A DNA stretch of 64,000 nucleotides, from assembly GCF_000633455.1 (NCBI RefSeq), contig NZ_AYMG01000020.1:62001-126000 (forward strand), read 5' to 3'. Source of the stretch: Pedobacter jeongneungensis. GTDB lineage: Bacteria; Bacteroidota; Bacteroidia; Sphingobacteriales; Sphingobacteriaceae. Both the position numbers and the translations under genes were made by a program. The notes under the pieces were generated by a model. That model saw only the letters and a program-made list of their open reading frames with translations. It made no database searches and was not told where the DNA came from. Positions 25,535 through 34,855 of the stretch are shown one piece after another. Positions within the stretch are counted from its first letter, which is position 1. Every line of letters starts with the position of its first letter.

Positions 25535-28168
25535 TCAAAGGCTGAAGTTCAGTTTCGCAAGTATCATCCTCCCTGGTAAGGTGTAAGCCGTATTTGTCTC
25601 TGAGAGATCGTTTAGACTGGCTGTACGATAGGTCTTTACATCAAATATATTGTTCAGGCTTATTACCAGATCCAGCTTCGTTTTAGGAAAATTATATCTT
25701 GCAGAAGCATCCGTAAAGTTATAGCGGAGGCCTTCCATATCCGATCTCAAAAATGAGTAATAGCTATTGGCTGCTTTTACACTGAAACTGTCGCTGAATT
25801 CGTATTCGAGTCCGAGCCTGTATTGTAGCTGGCCGATATTGGGAACGGATACGTTACCTGTTGGTTTTGTTTGATAGCGGGAATACAGAATATTTCCGCT
25901 CAATGAAAATTTCTTGTTGATATTACTTTCGGTATTGGCCTCAAAGCGTGACGAATAAAAGCTTATTGGGATAAGCTGTCCGTTTTGTAATTGTCTGGAG
26001 GTATTATAGGCCAGATTCGAACTGATCGTTACTGTAGTGTATAAGGGGAATACATATTTGCTTGCCCGCGCATTTAGGCTGTAGGAATCTGAGTTGTTAG
26101 GTAGGTGCAGTAAGATGTTCCTTTGATAACTGCCAAAATAGACCTGGGAGCGGATACTACTGTTGTGGTTACGATTATAGGCTGCAAAGAGGCTAAGGAA
26201 AAACATGTTTTCTGTTTTGCGGTAGGAATAACCCAGTGAAGTAGCCGTATTCCTTGTATCGGCGAACTGTCCGTCATTGGTATTCAGGTTACGGAAACCC
26301 GTGATAATATAGCCCCGGTAGAGATCATTAGGTATACCTAGGTCATTTCTCATGGTATAAGTCAGGGAAAGATCACTTTCCTTACCAACATCGTAGCGCA
26401 ATGAAACTGAGGGATTGATAAAGTACCGGTCAATTTTATTGCTGTAGCCATAGCCCGGGTCTTTGGCATTTAGGCTTTGAAAAAAAATTGGGACGGCAAT
26501 ATTTACTTTAAGTTTTTTAAGCGTCAGATCAATCGAAGCCTCGGCGTAAACCTTAGCTTTTTTCCAGGACAGGTTGTTTGCCAGGCTGTCGGGGAGTGTT
26601 GATAGGCCGGTTGCATCAATTCCGGAAACGAGATCTACATCCTGATAGGTCATGCCCAGCTTATAGGAGTGCGTTACGTTTTTTCCTGCAAATCGTATAG
26701 TTGCGTAATTATTGGTGAATTTATCAGCGTTGGTACCGGTTTGCCGAAGCCAGGGGAATGGAGTACCGGAATTAAAAAGATCGGTAAATATGCCGGGATC
26801 GTACAAAGCTTTCTGTGTATTGTCGTTGAAGCCAACATAACTGTAGATTTCAAAGATATTGTCCGCCTTTGTGTACCGCATTAAATTTAGTTCATTTGAG
26901 ATACTGCGGACATTATAATCCTGTCGTGAAGAAAAGGGTGTACTATTGATGATGTCAGAACCAGACAAAGATTTATCATTAGCATACACGAAACTTTCAC
27001 TCAGGTAATAGCTATCCTTATTGATAAGATAATTCAAATTGGCATTTACAGCATTACGGATGGCAGTAGAAGATTCGCTATTGCCATAATTTACATTTCC
27101 GGTAGGCAGGCGAAGCAAAGTGGATGTGGTGTAATCATTTAATTTTCGGTCATGAAGGTAATAGGCATTTAGCCGAAACTGCTCATCCTGCCGTAATTTA
27201 ATCAGGCTATTGGTATTATACATCTGTGAACTGTTACGGAGATAGCGTTCATTGTCGAGGTCCGGGTTTTTAGTACCGCTGCTTAACAAGGGTTGGGGCG
27301 TAACATTATCAATGCGTTTCTGGAAAGATTCGAGGTCATGCTTTTTTAGATCCTCCATCAGATCGATGGAAGTATTATTGGCTTTGATGAGGTTTAAGCC
27401 TTTATGTCTCTTTTTAAATAGCATGCCGCTCAGATCAGCAAAATATTTATCCTTGATGCCTCCGCCAATGGTCTCGTTACCAATAAGCTTCAATTTTGCA
27501 TCCTCTTTCAGGGTCAGGTTTAAGGCCACATTGTTGCTGTAAACTTTATTTTTTAAAAGTTTTACGGGCTGGTGGTTCTGAAAGACCTGGATCTGATCGA
27601 CAATACCTGGAGGCACCGACCGTGTTGCAATATTGTAGCGGTCATCCAAGACATCGTCACCATCGATGTAGAAATTGGAAATGGCTTTACCATTAAAAGA
27701 AATCTTTCCATCTTTGGCTACAATGATGCCCGGTATCCGTTTGAGCACATCACCGATCACTCGGTCGCCTTTGTTTTGAAAAGCGGATGCTTTATAGGAA
27801 ATCGTATCACCGTTCATGCGGATTCGCGGTATGTTGTTTTTGACCTGTACCGTTTCCAATTGGTGCGGTGAATTGCCAAGCGTTATGTTGTAAACATTCC
27901 TTTGCGGCTGAAGCCTCAAGGAAAAAGGTTTGTAGCCGAGGGCCGAAACAAACATTTCCAGGGAATCAGCAATGCCTTTTGAAAGAGAAAAGCTATAAGT
28001 GCCGTCATCTCCCGATATCTGGTAGGCAACGATAATGCTCCTTTTTTTGAGGCTGATGTTAGCACCAGAAACCTCCCTGCCTAAGCTATCGGTGATCTTT
28101 CCGGAAATGGTCTGCGCCGAAACGGTAAAGGATGTAAACAGAAGAAAAAGCAGCAGGTAAAATCTCAT
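25535..28168 (-). CDS. TonB-dependent receptor with carboxypeptidase-like N-terminal domain
   Basis: 877 residues with a signal peptide (FYLLLFLLFTSFTVSAQ). Residues 20-100 are a CarboxypepD_reg-like domain (ISGKITDSLGREVSGANISL). The plug region follows (IGDVLKRIPGIIVAKDGKIS, then FYIDGDDVLDDRYNI). The remainder has aromatic-rich beta-strand periodicity and ends ILAKLNFSL, typical of a 22-strand outer-membrane barrel. It lacks the SusC hallmarks. Its ATG is 1 nt from the stop of the GLPGLI gene, so the two form one operon. The substrate is unknown; a peptide or metal ligand linked to the small secreted proteins upstream is only a hypothesis. Confidence 0.88.
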   Translation of the reverse strand: MRFYLLLFLLFTSFTVSAQTISGKITDSLGREVSGANISLKKRSIIVAYQISGDDGTYSFSLSKGIADSLEMFVSALGYKPFSLRLQPQRNVYNITLGNSPHQLETVQVKNNIPRIRMNGDTISYKASAFQNKGDRVIGDVLKRIPGIIVAKDGKISFNGKAISNFYIDGDDVLDDRYNIATRSVPPGIVDQIQVFQNHQPVKLLKNKVYSNNVALNLTLKEDAKLKLIGNETIGGGIKDKYFADLSGMLFKKRHKGLNLIKANNTSIDLMEDLKKHDLESFQKRIDNVTPQPLLSSGTKNPDLDNERYLRNSSQMYNTNSLIKLRQDEQFRLNAYYLHDRKLNDYTTSTLLRLPTGNVNYGNSESSTAIRNAVNANLNYLINKDSYYLSESFVYANDKSLSGSDIINSTPFSSRQDYNVRSISNELNLMRYTKADNIFEIYSYVGFNDNTQKALYDPGIFTDLFNSGTPFPWLRQTGTNADKFTNNYATIRFAGKNVTHSYKLGMTYQDVDLVSGIDATGLSTLPDSLANNLSWKKAKVYAEASIDLTLKKLKVNIAVPIFFQSLNAKDPGYGYSNKIDRYFINPSVSLRYDVGKESDLSLTYTMRNDLGIPNDLYRGYIITGFRNLNTNDGQFADTRNTATSLGYSYRKTENMFFLSLFAAYNRNHNSSIRSQVYFGSYQRNILLHLPNNSDSYSLNARASKYVFPLYTTVTISSNLAYNTSRQLQNGQLIPISFYSSRFEANTESNINKKFSLSGNILYSRYQTKPTGNVSVPNIGQLQYRLGLEYEFSDSFSVKAANSYYSFLRSDMEGLRYNFTDASARYNFPKTKLDLVISLNNIFDVKTYRTASLNDLSETNTAYTLPGRMILAKLNFSL

Positions 28169-28169
28169 A

Positions 28170-28970
28170 CTATTTTTCCGGCAATTCCATTGGATTGTTG
28201 ATCGGTGGTTTCCTGACGTATTTACTTGGCGGTACGATTGATTTTATTTCCGGCATAACAGATTTCATATAAGCAATGGGATCGTTAAGGAAGGCTTCAT
28301 GCATTTTGTTATATTGTTTTTCGTTTGTAGCGATATATCCAACAGGCGGTTCAATATAGGCATCTTTTTTATCGCTTTTTGTAAAACCTGTAAATTCAAA
28401 AACAACCTGCTTTTTCCTGTCCGATGCGGCAACGATCAGGCCCGGCAATCCCCTAAGCTTCCATGGGCCTGCATTAAAGGGAAGGTCAGGACAAAACCAT
28501 GCATCATAGATACGGCCTCCCCAGGTTCCGGTCGCTTTCTGGCATTTGAGGCCGGAAATGGTAGTGGTATCGCTTTTTATACTCCATTTTATTACCGGAT
28601 ACTTGATCTCATAATAATAATCTTTGATCAACGGATCAAGCTGAAAGGCTTTTTTCTGTTTCTGATAAACATAAATCTGAGTTCCCGTACCACTCTGTCC
28701 CGGGCTGGAGATCTGTGTCTTTTTCATTTTCTCCATGTTGGCCAGCATAATAGAATCATGGGCCATTTTTGTATAGCTTTTATATGCCGTGGATGTTTTG
28801 CCAAGTAGCAGCAACATATTATCCTCAACGGTGCGGGAAAGGTTAATAGTATCACGGATATGGGTAAACTTATAATAGGCTTTTGCAACAACAAGGTCTT
28901 TCTCCTGCGCAAAAGAAAGGATTGGGATCAGTACGAACAGGGCAAGAAATGTTTTTTTAATGTGGTTCAT
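28170..28970 (-). CDS. GLPGLI family secreted protein
   Basis: 266 residues with a signal peptide (FLALFVLIPILSFAQ). The defining motif is present: FNAGPWKLRGLPGLIVAASD around residues 170-190, followed by VVFEFTGFTK. The family is confined to Bacteroidota, periplasmic or outer-membrane associated, and usually paired with a TonB-dependent receptor of the type found 1 nt downstream; its biochemical role is unknown. It follows two small secreted genes on the same strand, with 34 nt to the nearer. Confidence 0.92.
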   Translation of the reverse strand: MNHIKKTFLALFVLIPILSFAQEKDLVVAKAYYKFTHIRDTINLSRTVEDNMLLLLGKTSTAYKSYTKMAHDSIMLANMEKMKKTQISSPGQSGTGTQIYVYQKQKKAFQLDPLIKDYYYEIKYPVIKWSIKSDTTTISGLKCQKATGTWGGRIYDAWFCPDLPFNAGPWKLRGLPGLIVAASDRKKQVVFEFTGFTKSDKKDAYIEPPVGYIATNEKQYNKMHEAFLNDPIAYMKSVMPEIKSIVPPSKYVRKPPINNPMELPEK

Positions 28971-29004
28971 GTTTTAAATAGTCAATTCCGGATTCAGTTA
29001 ATTA

Positions 29005-29295
29005 TTACCAGCAAAAAGCGTAGTTCAGTGCGGTCTGCATAGTTGCCAATGCAGAATTGCTGAGCTCGCTTGTTGTTTTAACGGCAACAACGAAGCCGCA
29101 GTCCAACAGGAAGGCCGTCCATGCGATCGGGTCTTCCTGGGTTATTCTTAATTGTTTTGCCTTTGCCTGAACCGTTTTCAGGTCTTTGGACACATCAAAT
29201 GTTTTGTATTTAACCGGATTATGATTACTTGCCGATGCTACCATACCAACCGAGGTCAATATGATCAGCGCTAATGTTAGAATTGATTTTTTCAT
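29005..29295 (-). CDS. small secreted two-cysteine protein
   Basis: 96 residues with a clear signal peptide (ILTLALIILTSVGMVASAS). The mature part of about 75 residues has two cysteines, Cys66 in LLDCGFVVAV and Cys95 in the terminal AFCW, 29 residues apart. The next gene encodes a protein with the same layout and identical spacing, so the two look like diverged paralogues. It lies 34 nt upstream of the GLPGLI gene. No family recognised. It could be a disulphide-bonded secreted peptide handled by the GLPGLI/TonB pair; that is inference. Confidence 0.7.
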   Translation of the reverse strand: MKKSILTLALIILTSVGMVASASNHNPVKYKTFDVSKDLKTVQAKAKQLRITQEDPIAWTAFLLDCGFVVAVKTTSELSNSALATMQTALNYAFCW

Positions 29296-29382
29296 GATTT
29301 AATAGTTTAGAATTATGTTTTGGAATTGACTATTTGATTTTCAAAACAAAAAGGAGTGCCAGCTCCGATTGTTAGTTAATGG

Positions 29383-29658
29383 TTATAGTTCGTAGCAAGC
29401 GGCCTGGAAAGCAGCCCAGACAGCAACATAGCCAAGAGGGCTGATATCGCGCGCATCGGTTGCGGTCAAGATCCAAAGGCCGCAGGTCGTGGTAAACAGA
29501 TAAACCCGCGTACCTTCCTCCAGCTTTTTGGTTTTAGTGATCTCTTTAAATACTATAGTGTGGTCAACTGGTTGAACTGATGGTTTGCTTTTAGAAGCGG
29601 CAGAGGCAGCGCCGGACAAAGCAAAAATTAGTAATGCAAATGCTAATAGTTTTTTCAT
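29383..29658 (-). CDS. small secreted two-cysteine protein, paralogue
   Basis: 91 residues with a signal peptide (LLAFALLIFALSGAASA). Cys59 in TTTCGLWILT and Cys88 in the terminal AACYEL are 29 residues apart, exactly as in the neighbouring protein, and both have Cys-Gly plus an aliphatic strand. The segment IVFKEITKTKKLEEGTRVYL is basic. No family recognised. It is 87 nt from the neighbouring paralogue, same strand. Confidence 0.7.
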   Translation of the reverse strand: MKKLLAFALLIFALSGAASAASKSKPSVQPVDHTIVFKEITKTKKLEEGTRVYLFTTTCGLWILTATDARDISPLGYVAVWAAFQAACYEL

Positions 29659-29711
29659 GATGTAAGTTTTTAATAAAGGTTAATATAGATTCCGGGCTGG
29701 CATCCGTTTTT

Positions 29712-30329
29712 TTAAAGCAATCTTAAGGTCACTGTTAACTTCTGAACATGCTGATCATAGGCTATTGCAACCTGTTTATCTTTACTATACAGTTCCTTTT
29801 TTAAGGTTGTAAGTTTTGGTAGACGCTGACTGAACCATTCTGCATCGGCTTTACCGAGCAGGTCGGTGATCAATTGGTCAATAGGGATGGGTGTTTTAAG
29901 GTGGGATAAACTTTCGGCGTTGCTTATAGCAATGATGCTTAGCATCTTCACATTTTCGCCACCCGAAAAAACCTGGATACCACCTTTGCCGTTCCAATTG
30001 GAATAGTGATAGGTAAGGCCATTAACAGGTTTCTGTCCTTTAAGGAATAGGTTCGAGGGCGATAGCTTCGTAAGATGACTTATTAAGTTGTTGGTTTTAT
30101 GAAGGTTTGGTGTAACGGAAGTTTTAGCAGATTGAGCTGAAGCCGGTTTAATAGTTAGGGATAAAGCAAATAACATCAGGCCCAATGCCAGAATCGCAGC
30201 CCTGCATTGACTGATAACAAGAGGTGTTAATCCCTTACGTGCATTAACTGGCAAACTGAAAAAATTTTTGCCTGTAGTAGAATTACTATTAAGTAATTGT
30301 GTCTGAAAATTGGAGCGTATATTTATCAT
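29712..30329 (-). CDS. secreted or membrane-anchored protein of unknown function
   Basis: 205 residues from ATG 30329; a TTG one codon earlier is less likely. A long basic N-terminal region (~40 residues) precedes a hydrophobic stretch ILALGLMLFALSLTI and an ASAQ-type cleavage site. This extended leader resembles those of some SusC proteins. The mature part has SNWNGKGGIQVFSGGENVKM, possibly beta-rich. No family recognised. First gene of the minus-strand run of secreted proteins ending in the TonB receptor. Confidence 0.6.
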   Translation of the reverse strand: MINIRSNFQTQLLNSNSTTGKNFFSLPVNARKGLTPLVISQCRAAILALGLMLFALSLTIKPASAQSAKTSVTPNLHKTNNLISHLTKLSPSNLFLKGQKPVNGLTYHYSNWNGKGGIQVFSGGENVKMLSIIAISNAESLSHLKTPIPIDQLITDLLGKADAEWFSQRLPKLTTLKKELYSKDKQVAIAYDQHVQKLTVTLRLL

Positions 30330-30868
30330 CAATGCTATAGTTTAAGTAAGTTAGATAATACAAGGATGAATGAATCAAACGTATGTATAAATTTTATATA
30401 ATACAATAGCATTGAGAAAATATATTTATGCTCACTTGAACTAAATAGAATGGTGATTGCACCATGGAAATAACGCTAGTTATTAGCTAAAGCGAGATCG
30501 GAAAAGCTCAAAGATATTTTACTGCTTATGGGCATAATAGAGCCGGTTTCCGTCTGTAATTGAAGATTTGATAATAAAAAACGGAATACAGCAGTGCCGC
30601 ACCCCGTTTAACTAACGCTCTAGTTGCTAATATAATAATTCTTCATTAATTACTGATGTTCATTTTAATACTGTTGTGGTAGTTTCAACAGGGCAGGAAT
30701 TTGAGAAAGTTATCTTCGCAATTTTTTTCGATGTTGAAAGCAGATATCCCTTAACTGCGGATGTCTTAAACTTCTATTTCGGTGCGCGCATTTCCTTACG
30801 GCCGTTATAAATTAAATTAAACTTTGGGCGATTTCTTTTGTTGAATTAGTAAAATAAAAAATTATCTT
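30330..30868. other. intergenic region with repeat copy B
   Basis: Divergent region between the secreted-protein operon and the DUF3072 gene. It holds the second copy of the dispersed repeat (30577-30640) and otherwise AT-rich sequence with no supported gene or RNA. Confidence 0.6.
30577..30640 (+). repeat. dispersed repeat, copy B
   Basis: Starts AAAAACGGAATACAGCAGTG and ends TAATATAATAATT. Same orientation as copy A at 25178-25241. The conserved stretches are ACGGAATACAGCA, TGCCG, TTTAA and TAACGCTCT. The copies enclose the TonB/GLPGLI/small secreted protein block of about 5.4 kb. Confidence 0.75.
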
Positions 30869-31141
30869 ATGAGCAATAGCGAAGAACTTAATCCGCCGCG
30901 TGATGAACAGCAACCTGGTCATAATACGAATAAGGTATCAGGCGATAACACAGTTAAGAATCCTGATGATTGGACGACAGGAGATGAATCAATGACCGGA
31001 GCACAAGGCTCCTATTTAAAAACCCTCTCTGACGAGGCAGGTGAAGAGTTCGATGATACGCTGACAAAATCTGAGGCTTCAAAGCGTATAGACGAACTCC
31101 AGCACAAAACAGGCAGAGGATTAGATACTCCAAACAAATAA
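30869..31141 (+). CDS. DUF3072 protein
   Basis: 90 residues, highly acidic and hydrophilic. The C-terminal half is diagnostic: DDWTTGDESMTGAQGSYLKT, then LSDEAGEEFDDTLTKSEASK and RIDELQHKTGRG. The family has no known function and resembles small stress- or desiccation-associated proteins in composition. The first 40 residues are Asn/Gln-rich and probably disordered. It is followed by a terminator, then the photolyase cluster. Confidence 0.85.
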   Translation: MSNSEELNPPRDEQQPGHNTNKVSGDNTVKNPDDWTTGDESMTGAQGSYLKTLSDEAGEEFDDTLTKSEASKRIDELQHKTGRGLDTPNK

Positions 31142-31147
31142 TAAAGC

Positions 31148-31179
31148 AAAACCGGATGCAGATAAATTGCTCCGGTTTT
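31148..31179 (+). terminator. rho-independent terminator after DUF3072 gene
   Basis: Arms AAAACCGGA (31148-31156) and TCCGGTTTT (31171-31179) with a 14-nt loop are followed by a T-run, 6 nt after the DUF3072 stop. Confidence 0.85.
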
Positions 31180-31288
31180 TTTTGCGTATGATACTAGGTC
31201 TCTATTTAAAATTGATTTTTGGTTATTATAAGAGTCTATTTTGCCTGTATATCAGAAAGACTGTCGATCGCCCGGAAGCATTGGCCCT

Positions 31289-31441
31289 ATGAAAACCCTC
31301 AAGAAACAAAACTTTCCTTCGAAGATCTGTCCTGTCTGCAACAGACCCTTCTTGTGGCGGAAGAAATGGAGCAAGGGTTGGGATCAGGTAATTTATTGCA
31401 GCCATAGATGCAAAAGTGAAAAGCATGAAAAAAAAGTATAA
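31289..31441 (+). CDS. DUF2256 zinc-ribbon-like protein
   Basis: 50 residues from ATG 31289. The whole protein is one motif: FPSKICPVCNRPFLWRKKW, then WDQVIYCSHRCK, with four cysteines in a CxxC...CxxxC arrangement that should bind zinc. The family commonly sits next to cryptochrome/photolyase genes, and here it overlaps the photolyase start by 17 nt, so translation is coupled. Function is unknown. A longer frame extends upstream to 31241 but adds nothing family-like. Confidence 0.85.
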   Translation: MKTLKKQNFPSKICPVCNRPFLWRKKWSKGWDQVIYCSHRCKSEKHEKKV

Positions 31442-32969
31442 ACGGTTAAAGCTACTCTTGGGCGATCAGCTCAACCTACAACATTCATGGTTTACCACCA
31501 TTGACCCGGATACGCTTTATGTAATGATGGAAGTAAGAAGTGAAACAGATTACGTTTGGCACCATATTCAAAAGGTATGTGCTTTTTTCTTAGCGATGGA
31601 ACAGTTTGCGGAAGAACGGATCGAAGAAGGCCATGATTTTATTTACCTTAAGCTTGATGACAGTGAAAATAAACAGAGTTTTCCTCTTAATTGTGCAGCG
31701 CTTATACAACGCCATAGCATCGAAGAATTCCAATATCAAATGCCGGATGAATACAGGCTGGATATTGAGTTGAAAGCCTTTTGTGAAAAATTGCAAATCC
31801 CTAGTCAGTCTTTTGACACAGAACACTTTTATACCACACGTGAAGAGCTTGGGGTCTTTTTTCAGGATAAGAAAGGCTTACTGATGGAAACCTTTTACAG
31901 GGAGATGCGCAGAAAGCACAATGTGCTTGTTAATGGTGATGGGCCGGAACAGGGCAGATGGAATTTCGATGAGGAAAACCGGAAAAAACTTCCTAAAAAT
32001 CATAATCCCGACCAGCCATATTTGTTCAATAATGATATGCGCAAGATACACGAGCGCGTTAAACAGGCAGGTATCAAAACCATAGGTACGATTGATCCGC
32101 AGAACTTTTATTGGCCGGTGACCAGAACCCAATCACTAGAACTGCTAAACCATTTCCTGGAAAATTGCTTACCACTTTTCGGGACCTTTCAGGATGCAAT
32201 GCATAGCGATGAATGGTCTTTGTACCACTCACGACTTTCCTTTAGCATGAATACAAAAATGTTGTCGCCCAAAGAAGTTATTAGTGGTGCGATTCAGGCG
32301 TGGATCAGCAATCCAACCAGTATCGCTATCAATCAGGTTGAAGGCTTTATCCGGCAGATACTTGGCTGGAGGGAATACATGCGCGGCATTTATTGGCTTA
32401 AAATGCCGGATTTTGAAAGCATGAATTATTTCGGTTATGAAAGGAAGCTGCCAGATTGGTACTGGACCGGACAAACGAAGATGAGGTGCCTAAAGTACAG
32501 TATCACCCAATCGCTAAACCATGCCTACGCACATCACATTCAACGGCTGATGATTACAGGAAATTTTGCACTGCTGGCCGGAATTAATCCAGCGGAAGTT
32601 GATTTCTGGTACCTGGGCATTTATATAGATGCGATCCAATGGGTGGAGATCACCAATACCCGCGGCATGAGCCAATATGCAGATGGAGGTATGACCGGAT
32701 CAAAACCTTATACCGCGAGCGCCAATTATATCCACAAGATGAGCAACTACTGCGAAGGCTGCTACTATGACCGGAAAGAGAAAACAGGTCCTAAATCCTG
32801 TCCCTTTAACAGTCTCTATTGGGATTTCCATGACCGGCACCGGGATGAGCTGGAAAAAAATCCCAGGCTCAGTTTGGTGTACCGTGCCTGGGATAAAATG
32901 GATAATGATATGCGAGAAGAGATCTTGTTGAGAGCAGATGACTGCCTTAAAGATTTGAACGCTCTTTAA
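31425..32969 (+). CDS. FeS-type (6-4)-like photolyase / cryptochrome
   Basis: 514 residues from ATG 31425; an in-frame GTG at 31416 is less likely. The N-terminus LKLLLGDQLNLQHSW is typical of the FeS-BCP/PhrB group (deoxyribodipyrimidine photolyase-related). Four iron-sulphur cysteines are present: Cys355 (KMRCLKYSI), Cys443 and Cys446 (NYCEGCYYD), Cys459 (KSCPFN), matching the PhrB 4Fe-4S set. The FAD-pocket region ASANYIHKMSNYC is also conserved. The reaction would be light-driven repair of (6-4) photoproducts. Neighbours are DUF2256, DUF4385 and a LOV kinase, a light-response context. Confidence 0.92.
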   Translation: MKKKYKRLKLLLGDQLNLQHSWFTTIDPDTLYVMMEVRSETDYVWHHIQKVCAFFLAMEQFAEERIEEGHDFIYLKLDDSENKQSFPLNCAALIQRHSIEEFQYQMPDEYRLDIELKAFCEKLQIPSQSFDTEHFYTTREELGVFFQDKKGLLMETFYREMRRKHNVLVNGDGPEQGRWNFDEENRKKLPKNHNPDQPYLFNNDMRKIHERVKQAGIKTIGTIDPQNFYWPVTRTQSLELLNHFLENCLPLFGTFQDAMHSDEWSLYHSRLSFSMNTKMLSPKEVISGAIQAWISNPTSIAINQVEGFIRQILGWREYMRGIYWLKMPDFESMNYFGYERKLPDWYWTGQTKMRCLKYSITQSLNHAYAHHIQRLMITGNFALLAGINPAEVDFWYLGIYIDAIQWVEITNTRGMSQYADGGMTGSKPYTASANYIHKMSNYCEGCYYDRKEKTGPKSCPFNSLYWDFHDRHRDELEKNPRLSLVYRAWDKMDNDMREEILLRADDCLKDLNAL

Positions 32970-32991
32970 GGTTTAAAACATACTTAGATGT

Positions 32992-33354
32992 TTAAGCCAA
33001 TAGTGCCTCAACCGAATCAACCATATCATAGATATCGAACGGCTTTGCGATAAATTTGTTCGCCCCGGCTTCAGTAGCAATCTGTGCACCATCCCTGCTG
33101 GCGGATATAATTATTACAGGTATATCCTGTGTTTCAGGTGTACGGCGGATCATCTGAAGGATTTGATCTCCTGATAGCACGGGCATCCACAGATCAAGGA
33201 TAATCAAGTCTGGTTTTTCGGAATCAATAATTGCACGTGCATTTAAGCTGTTAGTTTCGGTAATTACCCGGTGACCTGTTTCTTCCAGGACCATTTCCAG
33301 GACATCGATAATGCCCCGGTCATCATCACAGATCAATATTTTTTTAGCGCCCAT
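32992..33354 (-). CDS. single-domain response regulator
   Basis: 120 residues from ATG 33354 (MGAKKILICDDD). Acidic pocket DDD at 10-12, phospho-acceptor Asp54 in LIILDLWMP, and the conserved Lys in FIAKPFD. There is no output domain, so it signals by protein contact or as a phosphate shuttle. The start overlaps the LOV kinase stop by 11 nt, so the kinase is its likely partner. It ends 22 nt from the photolyase gene in convergent orientation. Confidence 0.92.
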   Translation of the reverse strand: MGAKKILICDDDRGIIDVLEMVLEETGHRVITETNSLNARAIIDSEKPDLIILDLWMPVLSGDQILQMIRRTPETQDIPVIIISASRDGAQIATEAGANKFIAKPFDIYDMVDSVEALLA

Positions 33355-34855
33355 TATCCTGAACCTTATTTTTTGGAAGTGTGAAACTAAAAGTTGACCC
33401 TTTTCCCTTTTCACTATCTACCCATAGTGTACCATTGTGATTCTGTATGATCTGATCGCAGATATAAAGACCGATACCCATTCCGGAAAACCGCTTTTGG
33501 ACTTCGCTGCTCCGGTAAAAACGTTCGAATGCCCTTTTTTTATCTTCAGCATTCATGCCCAGGCCGAAATCGCGGACAGATACTTTAACAAAATCACTTA
33601 CACTGGAGACGCTCACCTCAACATTAAGGGATTCAGGAGCATATTTGATAGCGTTAGACAACAAATTATTAAGTACCTGTACGATGTGGGATTCATCAGC
33701 GTGGACGGTTGACTCGGAGCGGCCCTGGAGCAAAATTTTATGTCTGGGTGCAGAGGTCCCGATACCTTCGATAACTTCCAATACCATTTTATCAAAATCA
33801 AAATCAGCTTTGTGAAGGGTAATATTTCCGGTCTGTATTTTGGAAACATCAAGTAATTCTGAGATGAGGTTATTTAGCCTTTCGACATAGGCAGATATTT
33901 TACCGAGGGTGGCCGTAAACTTCTCAGACGCCTGTTCCGGTATGCTCCGTTCCAGGATCTGCATATAGCCCTTGATTGTAGTTAGAGGGGTTTTCAGCTC
34001 ATGACTGGCAATGGAAAGAAAATCATCCTTTCGGCGCTCAATTTCCCGGCGGTCTGTAATATCTTCTATGGCTAGCAGAATCTGATCCTTGAATTGACCT
34101 TCGAGCTCAATCCGGTAGGCATTGAGTAACATGAGTTTCTTACCAATATGCGGAAAGTCATGTTCAACCTCGAAATCTACTACAGGATTACTTGTCGGCA
34201 ATATCTCCAGCAACAAATCCCGCAACCTGGCTATGTCCCACTGATTGTTACCCAGCGCATAAAGGTTAACCCCTACGGTTTCTTCGGCGTTGACTTTAAA
34301 CGTTTTGAGAAAGTGTTGATTTGCACTTAGGACTTTGAAATCCGGATCTAAAACCAGTAAACCCTCCCTGACGGTTTCAATAATACTTGTCAAAAAGGCT
34401 TCACTATCGCGAAGTGCCATAGTTCGATCCTCAACGCGCTGCTCCATTATCGCCTTCTGTTGCCGAAGATCCTGTTCTACAGCTTTCCTTTTGGAAACAT
34501 CGTTTTGAACGCCAATAAAGTGGGTGATATTTCCATCAGGATCTTTGACCGGTGCCATGTAAAGTTCATTCCAGAATAAGTCTCCGTTTTTGCGATAATT
34601 CCTGATTTCCACAAAGCAGTCCTTGCCATTTTTGATACTTTCCCTAAGCTGATCCCGCTCTTTCTGGCTCCGGTCATCAGCCTGAAGGAACCTGCAGTTA
34701 TGGCCGATAATTTCATTTCGGGGGTATCCGCTAATTGCCTCGAAGGCAGCATTGCAATAAACAATGGGATTGTCTTCCAAGCTGTTATCTGTTATAACAA
34801 TCCCTGATACTGACGAATCAAGCGCCTTGACCAGGAGTTTAAAGTTATCGGTCAT
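33344..34855 (-). CDS. LOV-domain blue-light histidine kinase
   Basis: 503 residues from ATG 34855; the upstream frame starts with TTG and reads unlike a domain. Residues 10-120 are a LOV domain: GHNCRFLQ with the photoactive Cys54, Asn86 and Asn97 in the NYRKNGDLFWN segment, and Gln117 in FIGVQND, the usual flavin contacts. A coiled linker leads to a second PAS (150-265). HisKA has His285 in SHELKTPLTT, and HATPase_c has NNLLSNAIKYA, FGLGM and GMGIGLYI. Cytoplasmic, no membrane segment. It forms an operon with the receiver protein and is divergent from DUF4385. Confidence 0.92.
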   Translation of the reverse strand: MTDNFKLLVKALDSSVSGIVITDNSLEDNPIVYCNAAFEAISGYPRNEIIGHNCRFLQADDRSQKERDQLRESIKNGKDCFVEIRNYRKNGDLFWNELYMAPVKDPDGNITHFIGVQNDVSKRKAVEQDLRQQKAIMEQRVEDRTMALRDSEAFLTSIIETVREGLLVLDPDFKVLSANQHFLKTFKVNAEETVGVNLYALGNNQWDIARLRDLLLEILPTSNPVVDFEVEHDFPHIGKKLMLLNAYRIELEGQFKDQILLAIEDITDRREIERRKDDFLSIASHELKTPLTTIKGYMQILERSIPEQASEKFTATLGKISAYVERLNNLISELLDVSKIQTGNITLHKADFDFDKMVLEVIEGIGTSAPRHKILLQGRSESTVHADESHIVQVLNNLLSNAIKYAPESLNVEVSVSSVSDFVKVSVRDFGLGMNAEDKKRAFERFYRSSEVQKRFSGMGIGLYICDQIIQNHNGTLWVDSEKGKGSTFSFTLPKNKVQDNGR

